A stretch of DNA of 64,000 nucleotides, from positions 31,797-95,796 of the forward strand of contig JAJDXV010000072.1 of the NCBI GenBank assembly GCA_022823085.1. The letters are read 5' to 3'. A program made the translations under genes and the position numbers. Source of the DNA: Candidatus Poribacteria bacterium. Lineage in GTDB: Bacteria; Poribacteria; WGA-4E; WGA-3G. Below, piece by piece: positions 36,851-47,702 of the stretch. The first letter of the stretch is position 1. Each line of letters begins with the position of its first letter. The notes under the pieces were generated by a model. That model was not told the DNA's origin and did no database searches. It saw only the letters and a program-made list of their open reading frames with translations.

Positions 36851-37819
36851 AACGACTAATGCGATAGCGGCGAGGTCGCCTAACGCCTCGCCTAATTGTG
36901 CCGGTTCGATTTTAACGGCTTCTGCGGGACGTGCCATTGCGAATTCTGCTACGGTTTTCCTAATCGGATCGAGTAGAAGGTCCCCCGCAGCGATTGCGAT
37001 TGTTCCCAATAAAACGATGTCAGGGTTCAGAATATTTACGAGATTTGCGATGCCCCATCCCATATAGTATGCGGTTTCGTCAACGAGTTGCAAAGCCAAG
37101 GGGTCACCTATCCGCGCTGCTGCGAGTACGTGTTCCGATTTGACGGTTTCAATACGTCCGTCGGCGCGTGTTAGCAGTTCGGTCGTCGCTGTTTTTCCGG
37201 TTTCGATCTGTTTTCGTAGTGCTGCTTGTGCGCGGCGCGCGATAGCAGGACCGGAACAGAGTGCTTCGAGACATCCGCGTTTACCACATCCACAGGGCGG
37301 TCCGTCGGGTAGGAGTATTTGATGTCCGACCTCACCTGCACTGTCGTTGGCTCCGTGGTAGATTTGTCCGTCGATAACGATGCCGCCCCCGATTCCGGTG
37401 CTCATGGTCATATAGAGGAGCGCGTCGTACCCGCGTCCGCCGCCGAACCTATACTCTGCAAGTGCGCTGGCGTTCGCGTCGTTCTCAACGGTTACTGGTA
37501 TCCCAAATTCGGATTCGAGTTTCGCTTTGAGCGGTAGCGCGTCCCATCCGGGCAAATTCGGTGGTGAATAGACGACTCCGGTTTTTGTGTCCAAGGGACC
37601 CCCGCAGCTCACCCCTATCGCTGAAATTGAATTCTGCGCTAAGTTCGCGAGTTCAACGGTCTCACGGACCATATCAAAGAGCAATTGGAGTGCGTATTCT
37701 GGGCCCCGTTCCGCGAACGTCGGTTTCCGTACTTTGCTAAGGATGTGTCCGGTGCTATCGGCGACGACGGTGGCAAGTTTCGTGCCGCCGATGTCGATTC
37801 CGACGACGTGTGTTTTCAT
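36848..37819 (-). CDS. ROK family sugar kinase
   Basis: GIDIGGTKLATVVAD; VENDANASALAEYRFGGGRG; GTGIGGGIVIDGQIYHGANDSAGEVGHQ; CGCGKRGCLEALCSG. Confidence 0.93.
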   Translation of the reverse strand: MKTHVVGIDIGGTKLATVVADSTGHILSKVRKPTFAERGPEYALQLLFDMVRETVELANLAQNSISAIGVSCGGPLDTKTGVVYSPPNLPGWDALPLKAKLESEFGIPVTVENDANASALAEYRFGGGRGYDALLYMTMSTGIGGGIVIDGQIYHGANDSAGEVGHQILLPDGPPCGCGKRGCLEALCSGPAIARRAQAALRKQIETGKTATTELLTRADGRIETVKSEHVLAAARIGDPLALQLVDETAYYMGWGIANLVNILNPDIVLLGTIAIAAGDLLLDPIRKTVAEFAMARPAEAVKIEPAQLGEALGDLAAIALVV

Positions 37820-39321
37820 AGTTGATAATTCAGGTTGCGGAGTGCTGGGTAAATCTGCTCATACACTCTCAATTTCTCATCATACTGTTGCGCGATTTCT
37901 TCTCTCGGATAGTAGGTGTTGCGTGGCGTGACCAGCTGCTCAACGGCTGATTCAATGGAATTGTACTTCCCGATCGCTGTGCCGGAGAGGATAGCGGTGC
38001 CGAGGCAGACCCCTTCGGAGATATCAAGTGCGATGACCTTTTTACCGAACATATCCGCTTTGAGTTGTAGCCATTTTTCAGATTTCGCGCCGCCGCCGAT
38101 CGCACGAACTTCGTTTATGACGACACCTGCGGCCTGCAACATAGCAAGATTCTGTTTGATTTCGTAGCTGATGCCTTCCAGGATCGCTTTGACGAGTTCA
38201 CCTTTCGTTGTTGAAAGCGTTAACCCGACAATCGCGCCTTTTGATTCTAAATCGAGTGCTGGTGTCCCTGAACCGGTGAAGTGTGGCAGGACCATCGCTG
38301 TCCCGGGTGAATCGGGGATGTTTTCTAAGAGTATATCGTAGACATCGCGTCCTTCTGCTTCTGCTTTTGCTGTTTCTGCTTCTGCAAGGGTGTCTCTATA
38401 CCACCGTAGGACAACACCACCACTGGATACAAAACCGAGTGTGACGTACAAGCCTTCAACGACATGTGGGTAGCAAGCGAAATTTCCGTCAATCATCTGC
38501 TCATTGATAACAGGTTCCGTGAAGGCGGGTGCGATACATTCGACGGTTCCTGTCGCGTCCATCACCTCGCCGCTCCGAATGATGCCTGCCCCCAATGCGC
38601 CACACGGTTGGTCGTGTCCACCGGTAACACAAACGACACCTTTCGGGAGACCGAGTTCGGCAGCGATTTTCGCACTTACCTCACCGATGACAGTCCCTGA
38701 TGGTGCAGCCTCTGGGAAAAGGTTGGCATCGACATTTGCCAAGTTGAGCATCTTTTCTGACCAGCACTTATTGATGATGTCGAAAGCCATCGTGCGTGCA
38801 GCGAGTGAGTAGTCTACGACAGGCGGGATACCGAGTTTGAAGTAGACGAAATCTTCAAAACCGAGGAATTTGGAGACCTGCCGATAGACATCGGGTTGGT
38901 TTCGCTGTATCCAAATGAGTTTCGCGAGTGTATGGATATCGCTGATCGGCATCCCGGTGATTTGCATCACTTCGAGAGCCGTTATTTTTTCTTTCAGTTC
39001 GTCGCAGATGCCCGCTGTGCGAGCATCGAAAGTTGTGATAGCGTTCGCTAAAATCTGTCCCGTGTTTGAGACCGGCGTAACGGCTTCACCTTGTGAAGCG
39101 ACGCTGATCGCTTCAATCGGGTCGGATTTCGTCTGTGCGGCGACCTGTTGAATACCGGTTGCGATGTTTTGCCAGACGACATTCGCGTCGAGTTCGGACC
39201 AACCCGGTTGCGGATGATTCAACGGATATTCGCCGTACGCTTGTGCGAGGAGCGTCCCGTCCTCACTGAATGCGATAACTTTGCACCCTGTAGTGCCAAC
39301 ATCAATGCCCAAAAGACTCAT
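37816..39321 (-). CDS. FGGY family carbohydrate kinase (xylulokinase-like)
   Basis: MSLLGIDVGTTGCKVIAF; ASQGEAVTPV; CVTGGHDQPCGALGAG; IRAIGGGAKSEKWLQLKADMFGK-type region. Start at 39321; the track start 39531 is too far upstream. Confidence 0.88.
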   Translation of the reverse strand: MSLLGIDVGTTGCKVIAFSEDGTLLAQAYGEYPLNHPQPGWSELDANVVWQNIATGIQQVAAQTKSDPIEAISVASQGEAVTPVSNTGQILANAITTFDARTAGICDELKEKITALEVMQITGMPISDIHTLAKLIWIQRNQPDVYRQVSKFLGFEDFVYFKLGIPPVVDYSLAARTMAFDIINKCWSEKMLNLANVDANLFPEAAPSGTVIGEVSAKIAAELGLPKGVVCVTGGHDQPCGALGAGIIRSGEVMDATGTVECIAPAFTEPVINEQMIDGNFACYPHVVEGLYVTLGFVSSGGVVLRWYRDTLAEAETAKAEAEGRDVYDILLENIPDSPGTAMVLPHFTGSGTPALDLESKGAIVGLTLSTTKGELVKAILEGISYEIKQNLAMLQAAGVVINEVRAIGGGAKSEKWLQLKADMFGKKVIALDISEGVCLGTAILSGTAIGKYNSIESAVEQLVTPRNTYYPREEIAQQYDEKLRVYEQIYPALRNLNYQL

Positions 39322-39427
39322 TACAATATTCTCTCCTTGGTAAAAGATGTGGCTATCATATAATAGATTGCAAATTAATGCAAGACTTGGTTTTTGGGGT
39401 TTTGGGTGGCTGCTATTGGGCGTGTAA

Positions 39428-40963
39428 TCATAATGACGCTTGCTGTAGGAGTTCAGGGTTAGTGAAGGCTGTATACGGTGCTCCATCAAAGAGCAATTCG
39501 CCGTTGCGTAATAAGAGAACGCGGGTGGCATATTTCAAGGTGAGTTCGGTGTCGTGCGTTGCGAAGATGAGGGTTTTGTTTTCGTGTTGGATCTGGCTGT
39601 GTAGTTCGTCCATCAGTTGATGGAGGTGCTGCGCGTCTTGACCTGTGGTGGGTTCATCGAGGAGGAAAAGGTCCGGGTATAATGAAAAAGTCGCGGCGAC
39701 AGCAACGCGTTGACGTTGCCCGCGCGATAGCGCGTAAGGTGCCTCTGCGGCAAAATTGTTTAAATCAAACTGGGTTAGCGTTCTATTGACCCGGTCTTCG
39801 AGATCCCGCTTAGGGAATTTAAGATTTTTAGGACCGAAGGCAACCTCATCATGGACGGTTTCTGCCTGAAGTAGCAAATCGGGGTTTTGGAAAACGATAC
39901 CGACCTTACCTGCCAACTGGTGAGGTTTCAAACGACGACACGGTTGACCATCAATAGTGACTTCACCGGACGATGGACGCAGCAAACCTGCGATAAGGTG
40001 TATCAAAGTTGTTTTACCGGATCCATTTGCTCCCATGATCGCTATGACCTCACCCCGTGGCACAACACCAGAAACTTTATGGACGGCATCGCTGTCGGTT
40101 TTAGGGTAACGGAAACAGAGGTTTTTGATAGTGAGGAGTTCCGCCCCGTGTCCTGCTTCCGATGCACGCTGAGGGGCAGGACACGGCGTTTTTGATTCGA
40201 CAGCTTCTGACACACGGACGGCTACTGGAACTTGGACTCCTAAACGTCTATACGGCGTGAAATCTTGAAACGCCTCGGTTTTTGGCAAATCCAGATGAAG
40301 TTGACCATCATCCATCAGCCAGACGTGATCGCACAACGGTGCAACTTCTCTCGTGCGGTGTGTTGCTAAGACAACCGTTATTCCGAGATCGTTATTCAGA
40401 TGCTTCACGATATTGAGGATGTCACGCGTACCTTTAGGATCAAGGTGGCTGGTTGGTTCATCTAAGAGTAGGACTTTCGGTTGCATCGCGCAGACAGCAG
40501 CGAGTGCGACACGCTGTTTCTGACCGCCAGAAAGCGATGCAATCTCACGTGCCTCAAATCCTTGTAAACCGACCTGTTTCAAAGCAGAAATTATCCGTTC
40601 TTGTATTTTTTCGGGAGGGAAACCGAGGTTTTCGAGTCCAAAAGCGATTTCGTCTTGGACAAGCGTACAAAAGAGCTGATCATCAGGGTTTTGGAAGAGG
40701 AGTGAAACCTGTTGACACGTGGTAGCAAGCGGTTGGGTCGCTATATTTTCGCCATCAAGATGCACGGTCCCACTGAGCACACCAGCAGAGGCGTGTGGGA
40801 TCAATCCGTTTAATGTCCGTAATAAAGTGGATTTACCGCAGCCCGTTGGCCCCGTCAACAGCAGAAACGTCCCCGAAGATACACGGGTCGTGATACCGCG
40901 AAGTGTCGGTATCTCTCGGCTCGGGTATGTAAAACGGAGGTTTTCTATTTCGATACACGCCAT
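39428..40963 (-). CDS. ABC transporter ATP-binding protein with two fused ATPase domains (CbiO/EcfA-like)
   Basis: Two Walker A motifs (GPTGCGKSTLLRTLNGL, GANGSGKTTLIHLIAGLL), two signatures (SLSGGQKQRVALA, LSRGQRQRVAVA) and two Walker B motifs. Confidence 0.92.
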   Translation of the reverse strand: MACIEIENLRFTYPSREIPTLRGITTRVSSGTFLLLTGPTGCGKSTLLRTLNGLIPHASAGVLSGTVHLDGENIATQPLATTCQQVSLLFQNPDDQLFCTLVQDEIAFGLENLGFPPEKIQERIISALKQVGLQGFEAREIASLSGGQKQRVALAAVCAMQPKVLLLDEPTSHLDPKGTRDILNIVKHLNNDLGITVVLATHRTREVAPLCDHVWLMDDGQLHLDLPKTEAFQDFTPYRRLGVQVPVAVRVSEAVESKTPCPAPQRASEAGHGAELLTIKNLCFRYPKTDSDAVHKVSGVVPRGEVIAIMGANGSGKTTLIHLIAGLLRPSSGEVTIDGQPCRRLKPHQLAGKVGIVFQNPDLLLQAETVHDEVAFGPKNLKFPKRDLEDRVNRTLTQFDLNNFAAEAPYALSRGQRQRVAVAATFSLYPDLFLLDEPTTGQDAQHLHQLMDELHSQIQHENKTLIFATHDTELTLKYATRVLLLRNGELLFDGAPYTAFTNPELLQQASL

Positions 40964-40970
40964 ACTCCGG

Positions 40971-42974
40971 TTAACTCAGGCCTTCAATTTGGACAGGAAC
41001 AGAACCGAACAGATTCTCTAAATGCCCTGTGACGGACTCTTGGAAAGCGTCAAAGGTTTCTTGGACGTTCTGCTTGAAATCGTCTGTGTGGTGCTTGAAA
41101 ACGTTGTGGAGTTGGGCGCGTTGGGCATGAACGCGGGCGAAGAGGCTATGGACATAAGCTTGTAACTCACCGAGGCGTTCCGTCTGTGCTTTCGCGAAAT
41201 CGCTGACTATGGCTTTGAAAGCGTCGAATTCTGCAGCTAAGTATTCCTTAAACATTGTTTCCTGAAAACCCATCAGGGCGGTGTGTGCTGCGTATTGGAA
41301 ATCCTTATGAATTGTACTGTATTCTGCCTTAACACGTGTGAAAAGTTGCCTTGAATAACTGTGGATTTCGCTCATCCGCTCGCCTTGATTCCCAACAAAT
41401 TTGGAGATATTCGCTTTAAATGTAGCCATCTCTTGCGATAAGAAGGTTCTGAAATCCTCAACAGCAACGGTATGGCGGGTTATTTTCTCAAGATGATAAC
41501 CCATGACCGCTAACCGGACGGCTTCGGGGAACATTCCAGGGTGGTTTTTGAGGGTCTTTATGAGAAATTTGGCGTACGCCAAACCTTGTCTTGAGAAGAG
41601 TTGCTTTTGGATCGACAGCGCGAAGGCGCGGACCTCATCTTTCTGGATTTTCCTGACATTGTGACGGGTACGAGGCATGTGCTCAAGCAATTTCAAACAT
41701 CTGGCAAAATAGTTTTTCAGGGTCGGATCGTAGAGCGTTGAAATGACGCGTCGATATTCAGCGATGAGTTCCTCGCGTGGCATTTCTGGCACAAAATTGA
41801 GACTCATATCCGTATTATTTCCGCTTGATTCAACAAGCAGCCGGTCTTCCTGTTTCAATCGGTGCCAGAGGTCTGTCTCCTTCAACGCAGTGAGCAGCCC
41901 TGCCATCGCCATAGGGATACCAGCTTCTTGGATAAAGTCGATATGTGAATCAAATTCGGTGTCGCCATCAAGACCAATGATAAATCCGCCTGTCACTTCC
42001 AGGCCCTTGTTCTGTATTTTTCTTATGGCGCGCATTAAGTAGCTACCCGCATCTTCTTCTTTACTGGTGTTCTGTCCTTTGGAAGTGCTGAGCAGTGCCT
42101 CATCATTCGGGCTCTCAATGCCGAGGAAGACCATGTTAAATCCGGATTCATTCATCGCATCGAGCATCTCAGGGATCTCAACAAGGTTTACGCTGGCTTC
42201 TGTATAAAGCGAAAACGGGAAATCGCGTGCCTCTTGCCACTCTTTTACAGCAGGTAGGAGGCGCATCGCATCTCGCTTGTTGCCGATAAAATTGTCATCA
42301 ACAACAAACATCGCACCTTTCCAACCGAGTTTATAGAGGAGCTCAAATTCATTAAGCATCTGTTCATTGCTTTTCGTACGCGGGACGCGACCGAAAAGTT
42401 TGGTAATATCACAAAATTCGCAGTTAAAAGGACATCCGCGTGAAAATTGGAGTGCCATTGAGCCGTAGGCGTTAACATCAATAAGATCATAGCGTGGGGG
42501 TGGTGTCTTTGTGATGTCCGGCTTCCGCTGCTCACGATAGGTCTCTTTCGCACAACCGTTCTCAAAATCGGTTAAGAAATCCTCAAAAATCTCTTCAACC
42601 TCACCCATCAGAAAATGGTCAATCTTGGCATCCGTTTCCGCTTTGATATTATCGTAGTAGGAGGTCGGATGTGGACCGCCGGCAATCATCGGAATTCCTG
42701 CTTGATTACAACGTTCAGCGACTTCATAAAGGGATGCTTTTTGAACAATCATTGTTGAAGTCAAAGCGACATCTGCCCACTGAAGATGTTCATCTGTCAA
42801 CGGTTCAATGTTCAGATCAACGACTTTTAACGCATAATTCTTTGGGAACATCCCTGCAATAGTCAACAGTCCGAGCGGGGGCATTGATGATCTTTTTCCA
42901 AGAAATTCTAAGGCGTACTTAAAGCCCCAATAGGATGGCGGGAACTTGGGATAAACAAATAGTGCATTTGGCAT
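40971..42974 (-). CDS. B12-binding domain radical SAM protein with helical C-terminal extension
   Basis: N-terminal B12-binding-like region; FSRGCPFNCEFCDITKLFGR (CxxxCxxC); GGFIIGLDGDTEFD. Extra ~170 aa C-terminus. Confidence 0.9.
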   Translation of the reverse strand: MPNALFVYPKFPPSYWGFKYALEFLGKRSSMPPLGLLTIAGMFPKNYALKVVDLNIEPLTDEHLQWADVALTSTMIVQKASLYEVAERCNQAGIPMIAGGPHPTSYYDNIKAETDAKIDHFLMGEVEEIFEDFLTDFENGCAKETYREQRKPDITKTPPPRYDLIDVNAYGSMALQFSRGCPFNCEFCDITKLFGRVPRTKSNEQMLNEFELLYKLGWKGAMFVVDDNFIGNKRDAMRLLPAVKEWQEARDFPFSLYTEASVNLVEIPEMLDAMNESGFNMVFLGIESPNDEALLSTSKGQNTSKEEDAGSYLMRAIRKIQNKGLEVTGGFIIGLDGDTEFDSHIDFIQEAGIPMAMAGLLTALKETDLWHRLKQEDRLLVESSGNNTDMSLNFVPEMPREELIAEYRRVISTLYDPTLKNYFARCLKLLEHMPRTRHNVRKIQKDEVRAFALSIQKQLFSRQGLAYAKFLIKTLKNHPGMFPEAVRLAVMGYHLEKITRHTVAVEDFRTFLSQEMATFKANISKFVGNQGERMSEIHSYSRQLFTRVKAEYSTIHKDFQYAAHTALMGFQETMFKEYLAAEFDAFKAIVSDFAKAQTERLGELQAYVHSLFARVHAQRAQLHNVFKHHTDDFKQNVQETFDAFQESVTGHLENLFGSVPVQIEGLS

Positions 42975-43235
42975 GATTTAGATCTAACTCCTTAAGGGTG
43001 ATTCTCTATAGTGTGTTGATTGCCAAAATTTTTGAATAAACTATTAATGTTATGACTCCAAAGTATTATAGTATTGGTTAATATGATACCACAATTTGAG
43101 AATTTTATCAAATTTTTTCTTATTCCGGCATCCGGCATTTGGCGTTTATTTGCGCCTAACACAGCGAATGTGCTAAAATACAACAACAATATAGACGTAA
43201 TTAACAGACTTACCGATTGTAAATGGGGCCCATAG

Positions 43236-45194
43236 ATGTTCAGATACCAACTTCTACGGATCTTCTGCTTTGGCGGTTTACTCTTCTGGTTAATCGCAAC
43301 TTTTGGAACGGCGGACAGTGCTGATGCAACGAAACATACGCCGCCTCCAGAAAAGTCAATAACTGAAACAGAGGCAGCAGATGGAACACAATTGCGCTAT
43401 CAAATCCGTGAACTCCATTTCAATGGAAATGATCATTTCGATGAGAAAACATTGACAGAACTGTTCGGATGGGAACAAGAGGGTGCCTATTCTCGCGCAG
43501 AAATTATAGACGGATTTGGACGTATCATCGCTGCGTATCAAGAAGCAGGTTTCGTGTTCGCAGAGACGGTCCCTAATATCGTAGAAGTGTCAGAAAATCC
43601 CAGTTTTACGGGGCGTACGCATCTGGCAATTACTTTAGACATTGTAGAGGGCAAGCAGGTCCGAACAGGGACTTTGACCCTCACAGGAAATGAAGTTTTT
43701 TCTGATATAGATATTCGGGATCAACTCGGTTTGCGGGAGGGTGGACTTTTTACATCAGAAAGGTTAGAACAAGGAATAGAACGCCTCCAAGCGTTGTACA
43801 GTGAACGCGGGTATCCGAAACTTGAGATCGTTCCCGAGGATTTCCGATTTTCGACTGAGAATGGAACAGTTGACTTTCGGTTGGATATCCGAGAAGGGAC
43901 ACAGGTCCAAATTGGTGAAGTCAAGGTTAGTGGGTTGGAGAAGACGAAAACGGAGGTCGTCCTGCGAGAAATCCCAGTAAAACCGAACCGCCGATTTGAT
44001 CAGCGCGATGTTGACGCGAGTTATCGCCAATTGCGAAATTCTGGTTATTTCTATCAGGTTAATCCGAATCTATTAGAACCGTCAGATGCAGAAGACAAGA
44101 TTAATTTTCATGCACGGGTAACCGAAGCAAAGACAGGACGATTGAGCGGTATTATCGGGTATGCGCCGCCCGAATCAGAGGCGGACGCAGCACCACAACT
44201 CACAGGTGTCCTGGAAGCCCGTGAAACCAACCTATTGGGTACAGGTCGGCAGCTTAACGTCTATTGGAAATCTGGTCTCCTCAAGATTTTACGGATCGGT
44301 TATGCGGAGCCGTGGATATTCGGAAAACCGTTAACCGTCGGTATAGAATACGGGCAGTTCAGACAGCAAAATCTGAATAGTTCGGAGTTGTTGAATCTCT
44401 CAGGAGAAGATACCGAAACGGCTGCGGAAGAACGGTCAGGCAGTGTGAGTGCTACGACGCAGTTTGGTCGCGTCTTTGAAGGTGTGATGACATTGGGGTA
44501 TAAACGGATTAATGTCCCGAACACCGGTTTACCAATCCAGCGAACTACACCCTTTGATAGCCAAACGCCGGTTTTTCCTAATCCGAATTTGAATCCGTTG
44601 GACGCATCGGTGCCGTATAGCGGAACAAAGTACAGCGTCACATTTCGGTTAACGCGCGATACCCGGGACTATTTTCTCAACCCGACGCGTGGACGGCGTG
44701 ATAGCATCGCTTTTGAGGTGTCGCGGAGCGATTTTCAGCTACGAAAAGCCTGGCTCTCATTACAACAATATTTTCCTACATGGCGGAAACAGATGGTTGC
44801 TGTTGAGCTCCACGGCGCAGCGGTGTGGGGATTTACAGCACCGCTTGCAAACGAATCTAATATAGTCGTCCCATCCACGGAGCTTTTCTATCTCGGCGGC
44901 GCGACCACGCTACGTGGATATGACGAAGATTGGTTCTCTGGCCCGCGGCGTGTATATGCCAACCTCGAATACCGATTTCTTGTCGGCCCTGATTCCCAAG
45001 TTTTTGTCTTTACCGATTTAGGCTCTGTCACCTCAATTGAGGCACCTTCCACTTTTGATGGATTGCGAGTCGGGTACGGATTTGGCGCGCGACTTGCGTC
45101 TAAAAGTGGTATCTTGCGGATTGATTACGGACTCGCCGCCGGCGATTCGCTGCTGCGTGGTAAGATACACGTTAACTTAGGGGCATCATTCTAA
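43236..45194 (+). CDS. Omp85/BamA family outer membrane protein with POTRA domains
   Basis: IRELHFNGNDHFDEKTLTELF; GTLTLTGNEVFSDIDIRDQLGLREGGLFTSERLEQGIERLQALYSERGY; barrel LFYLGGATTLRGYDEDWFSGPRRVYANLEYRF. Confidence 0.92.
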   Translation: MFRYQLLRIFCFGGLLFWLIATFGTADSADATKHTPPPEKSITETEAADGTQLRYQIRELHFNGNDHFDEKTLTELFGWEQEGAYSRAEIIDGFGRIIAAYQEAGFVFAETVPNIVEVSENPSFTGRTHLAITLDIVEGKQVRTGTLTLTGNEVFSDIDIRDQLGLREGGLFTSERLEQGIERLQALYSERGYPKLEIVPEDFRFSTENGTVDFRLDIREGTQVQIGEVKVSGLEKTKTEVVLREIPVKPNRRFDQRDVDASYRQLRNSGYFYQVNPNLLEPSDAEDKINFHARVTEAKTGRLSGIIGYAPPESEADAAPQLTGVLEARETNLLGTGRQLNVYWKSGLLKILRIGYAEPWIFGKPLTVGIEYGQFRQQNLNSSELLNLSGEDTETAAEERSGSVSATTQFGRVFEGVMTLGYKRINVPNTGLPIQRTTPFDSQTPVFPNPNLNPLDASVPYSGTKYSVTFRLTRDTRDYFLNPTRGRRDSIAFEVSRSDFQLRKAWLSLQQYFPTWRKQMVAVELHGAAVWGFTAPLANESNIVVPSTELFYLGGATTLRGYDEDWFSGPRRVYANLEYRFLVGPDSQVFVFTDLGSVTSIEAPSTFDGLRVGYGFGARLASKSGILRIDYGLAAGDSLLRGKIHVNLGASF

Positions 45195-45359
45195 CGAATA
45201 CACCTACACTCCGTAAACAACTCTTTTCCAGCGAAGTTACGGGATTTTGACAAAATATTTACATATTCTGTTTAATTTGCCAAGTGTGAAAATATGTTGT
45301 AAAATATATACGAGTGATAATACGGATATTTAGTACAGTATCAGCAATAGGAGATTTTA

Positions 45360-47150
45360 ATGACGAAAAACAAGAAGTTACAGGATTGGGTCAAGGAAGC
45401 GGCTGAACTTTGCCAACCCGATTCTATCTATTGGTGTGACGGTTCACAGGAAGAAAATGACCGGTTGTGTGAAGAATTAGTCCAGAACGGGACTTTCTTC
45501 CGCTTGGACCCGGAAAAGCGTCCAGGCAGCTACGTCGCTCGTTCTGATCCCGCCGATGTCGCCCGCGTTGAAGACAGAACCTTTATCTGTTCAAAGACAC
45601 CCCTTGAAGCAGGACCGACGAACAATTGGCACGACCCAGACGATATGAAGAAGACCCTCAAAGGACTGTTCAAAGGTTGTATGAAAGGTAGAACGATGTA
45701 CGTTGTACCGTTCAGCATGGGTCCGCTCGGTTCACCTATCTCACATATCGGCGTGGAAATTAGCGATTCCCCTTATGTTGTCGTTAATATGCGGATTATG
45801 ACCCGTATGGGTAGCGATGTGTTAGACATCTTGGGTGAAGATGGCGATTTCGTGCCGTGTCTGCACTCTGTCGGTATGCCACTTGAACCGGGGCAGGAAG
45901 ATGTCTCGTGGCCCTGTAATCCGGATAATAAATACATCGTACATTTTCCTGAAGAACGTTCCATCTGGTCATTCGGTAGTGGCTACGGTGGAAACGCGCT
46001 GCTCGGTAAGAAATGTTATGCCCTCCGTATCGCCTCCATAATGGCGAAGAATGACGGATGGATGGCGGAACACATGCTCATTTTGGGATTAACGAGCCCC
46101 GAAGGCGAGAAAACCTATATCGCCGCAGCGTTCCCGAGTGCTTGTGGTAAGACGAATCTCGCGATGCTCACGCCAACGCTCCCCGGATGGAAAGCAGAGA
46201 CGATCGGTGATGACATCGCATGGATGAAGTTTGGCGAAGATGGACGGCTCTACGCGATTAACCCGGAAGCAGGATTCTTCGGTGTCGCCCCGGGCACCTC
46301 AATGGATACGAATCCGAACGCGATGCACACACTCGCATCCAATTCAATCTTCACGAATGCTGGACTCACAGAAGATAACGATGTCTGGTGGGAAGAGAAG
46401 AGCGAAGATGTTCCCGAAAAAGTGACGAGTTGGCTCGGTGAAGAGTGGCATCCAGGGGACGAGAAAACGGCTGCACACCCGAATTCCCGATACACAACAC
46501 CCGCTGCGCAATGTCCGATCATTGACCCGAACTGGGAGAATCCGAACGGCGTACCGATTTCAGCGATCCTTTTCGGTGGACGGCGTGCCACGACAGTACC
46601 CCTCGTGTTTGAGTCTTTCAACTGGGAACATGGGACCTTTATCGGTTCTATCGCTTCGTCCGAACGTACAGCCGCCGCCGCTGGAACAGTCGGTGAACTC
46701 CGACGCGATCCGATGGCGATGCTTCCGTTCTGTGGTTATAACATGGGAGACTACTTCGCACACTGGCTGGAGATGGGTAAACGCACGGATGCCAGCAAGC
46801 TCCCGAAAATTTTCTACGTCAATTGGTTCCGCAAAGATGCCGATGGCGGATGGCTCTGGCCCGGCTTCGGTGAAAATAGCCGTGTCTTGAAGTGGATCGT
46901 GGAACGTGTCTCTGGAAAAGGCGAAGCAGTTGAAACGCCGATCGGCTATGTTCCTGCCCCCGGTGCAGTTGACATCAGCGGTTTGGATGTAACCGACGCG
47001 CAGATGGAAGAACTCTCGCATGTTGATACCGAAGAGTGGATCAACGAGATTACATTGATTCGTGAGCATTACGAACGTTTCGGTGAGAAACTTCCGAAGG
47101 TACTCTCTGATGAATTGGATGCTTTAGAAGCGCGTTTGCGTGAAAAGTAG
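45360..47150 (+). CDS. pckG: Phosphoenolpyruvate carboxykinase (GTP)
   Basis: [61 protein letters not shown]. Confidence 0.97.
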   Translation: MTKNKKLQDWVKEAAELCQPDSIYWCDGSQEENDRLCEELVQNGTFFRLDPEKRPGSYVARSDPADVARVEDRTFICSKTPLEAGPTNNWHDPDDMKKTLKGLFKGCMKGRTMYVVPFSMGPLGSPISHIGVEISDSPYVVVNMRIMTRMGSDVLDILGEDGDFVPCLHSVGMPLEPGQEDVSWPCNPDNKYIVHFPEERSIWSFGSGYGGNALLGKKCYALRIASIMAKNDGWMAEHMLILGLTSPEGEKTYIAAAFPSACGKTNLAMLTPTLPGWKAETIGDDIAWMKFGEDGRLYAINPEAGFFGVAPGTSMDTNPNAMHTLASNSIFTNAGLTEDNDVWWEEKSEDVPEKVTSWLGEEWHPGDEKTAAHPNSRYTTPAAQCPIIDPNWENPNGVPISAILFGGRRATTVPLVFESFNWEHGTFIGSIASSERTAAAAGTVGELRRDPMAMLPFCGYNMGDYFAHWLEMGKRTDASKLPKIFYVNWFRKDADGGWLWPGFGENSRVLKWIVERVSGKGEAVETPIGYVPAPGAVDISGLDVTDAQMEELSHVDTEEWINEITLIREHYERFGEKLPKVLSDELDALEARLREK

Positions 47151-47171
47151 TGGAACTGAATTAGCGAACAT

Positions 47172-47202
47172 TATAGGGTGAGGCTTCCAACCTCGCCCTA
47201 TA
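47172..47202 (+). terminator. Possible terminator hairpin after pckG
   Basis: TATAGGGTGAGG-CTTCCAA-CCTCGCCCTATA stem-loop. Confidence 0.5.
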
Positions 47203-47310
47203 CTTTAACCTAAATCGGTTCATAAATCTCTGAGGTTATGCCTATGACAGTTTAACGTTTGAATATAAAGACGCGCTCGGACAGTACTGCCGAAACAAAA
47301 GAGGCGAAAC

Positions 47311-47682
47311 ATGGATTTGCAAGACTATTTCGATTTTATTGATGATACCAGCATCCGCATTAAGGGGCACCGCGTTTATATTGATGAGGTGTTGGAAGAG
47401 CATCTAAAAGGCAAAGCACCTGAAGATATTTTGTACTGCTTCAAAAACTTACCCTTGGAGAAAATCTATGCAACGCTCCTTTACTATGAGGCAAATAAAG
47501 CGGAAATGGACGCTTACTTACAACGGGTGAGACAATACCACGAAAAATCACGCCAAGAGTGGCAGAAAATACAGGGTCCAACATTAGCAATTGTTGAGGA
47601 ACGAAACCGTTTGAGAAAAGAGCGGGAACAACTGATTGCTGAAGGCAAATTGGACCCTATTTTAGATAGACCAGCATCTTAA
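47311..47682 (+). CDS. DUF433-like family protein
   Basis: IRIKGHRVYIDEVLEEHLKGKAPEDILYCFKNLPLEKIYATLLYYEANKAEMDAYL. Confidence 0.65.
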   Translation: MDLQDYFDFIDDTSIRIKGHRVYIDEVLEEHLKGKAPEDILYCFKNLPLEKIYATLLYYEANKAEMDAYLQRVRQYHEKSRQEWQKIQGPTLAIVEERNRLRKEREQLIAEGKLDPILDRPAS

Positions 47683-47702
47683 ACCTAAACCTATCCCCGG
47701 AG

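Noticed and set aside
36503-36867. ORFs translating the 93-bp repeat into a repeated peptide (SRFRDREHSSLLPEQSYVPRTCIRFLIL)
   Set aside because: 93 is divisible by 3, so the DNA repeat stays open by chance in more than one frame; no start or RBS context, and overlapping frames are equally open.
46560-47069. 169-aa minus-strand ORF (and 46250-46621) inside pckG
   Set aside because: Shadow ORFs antisense to a strongly conserved PEPCK gene; no family resemblance.
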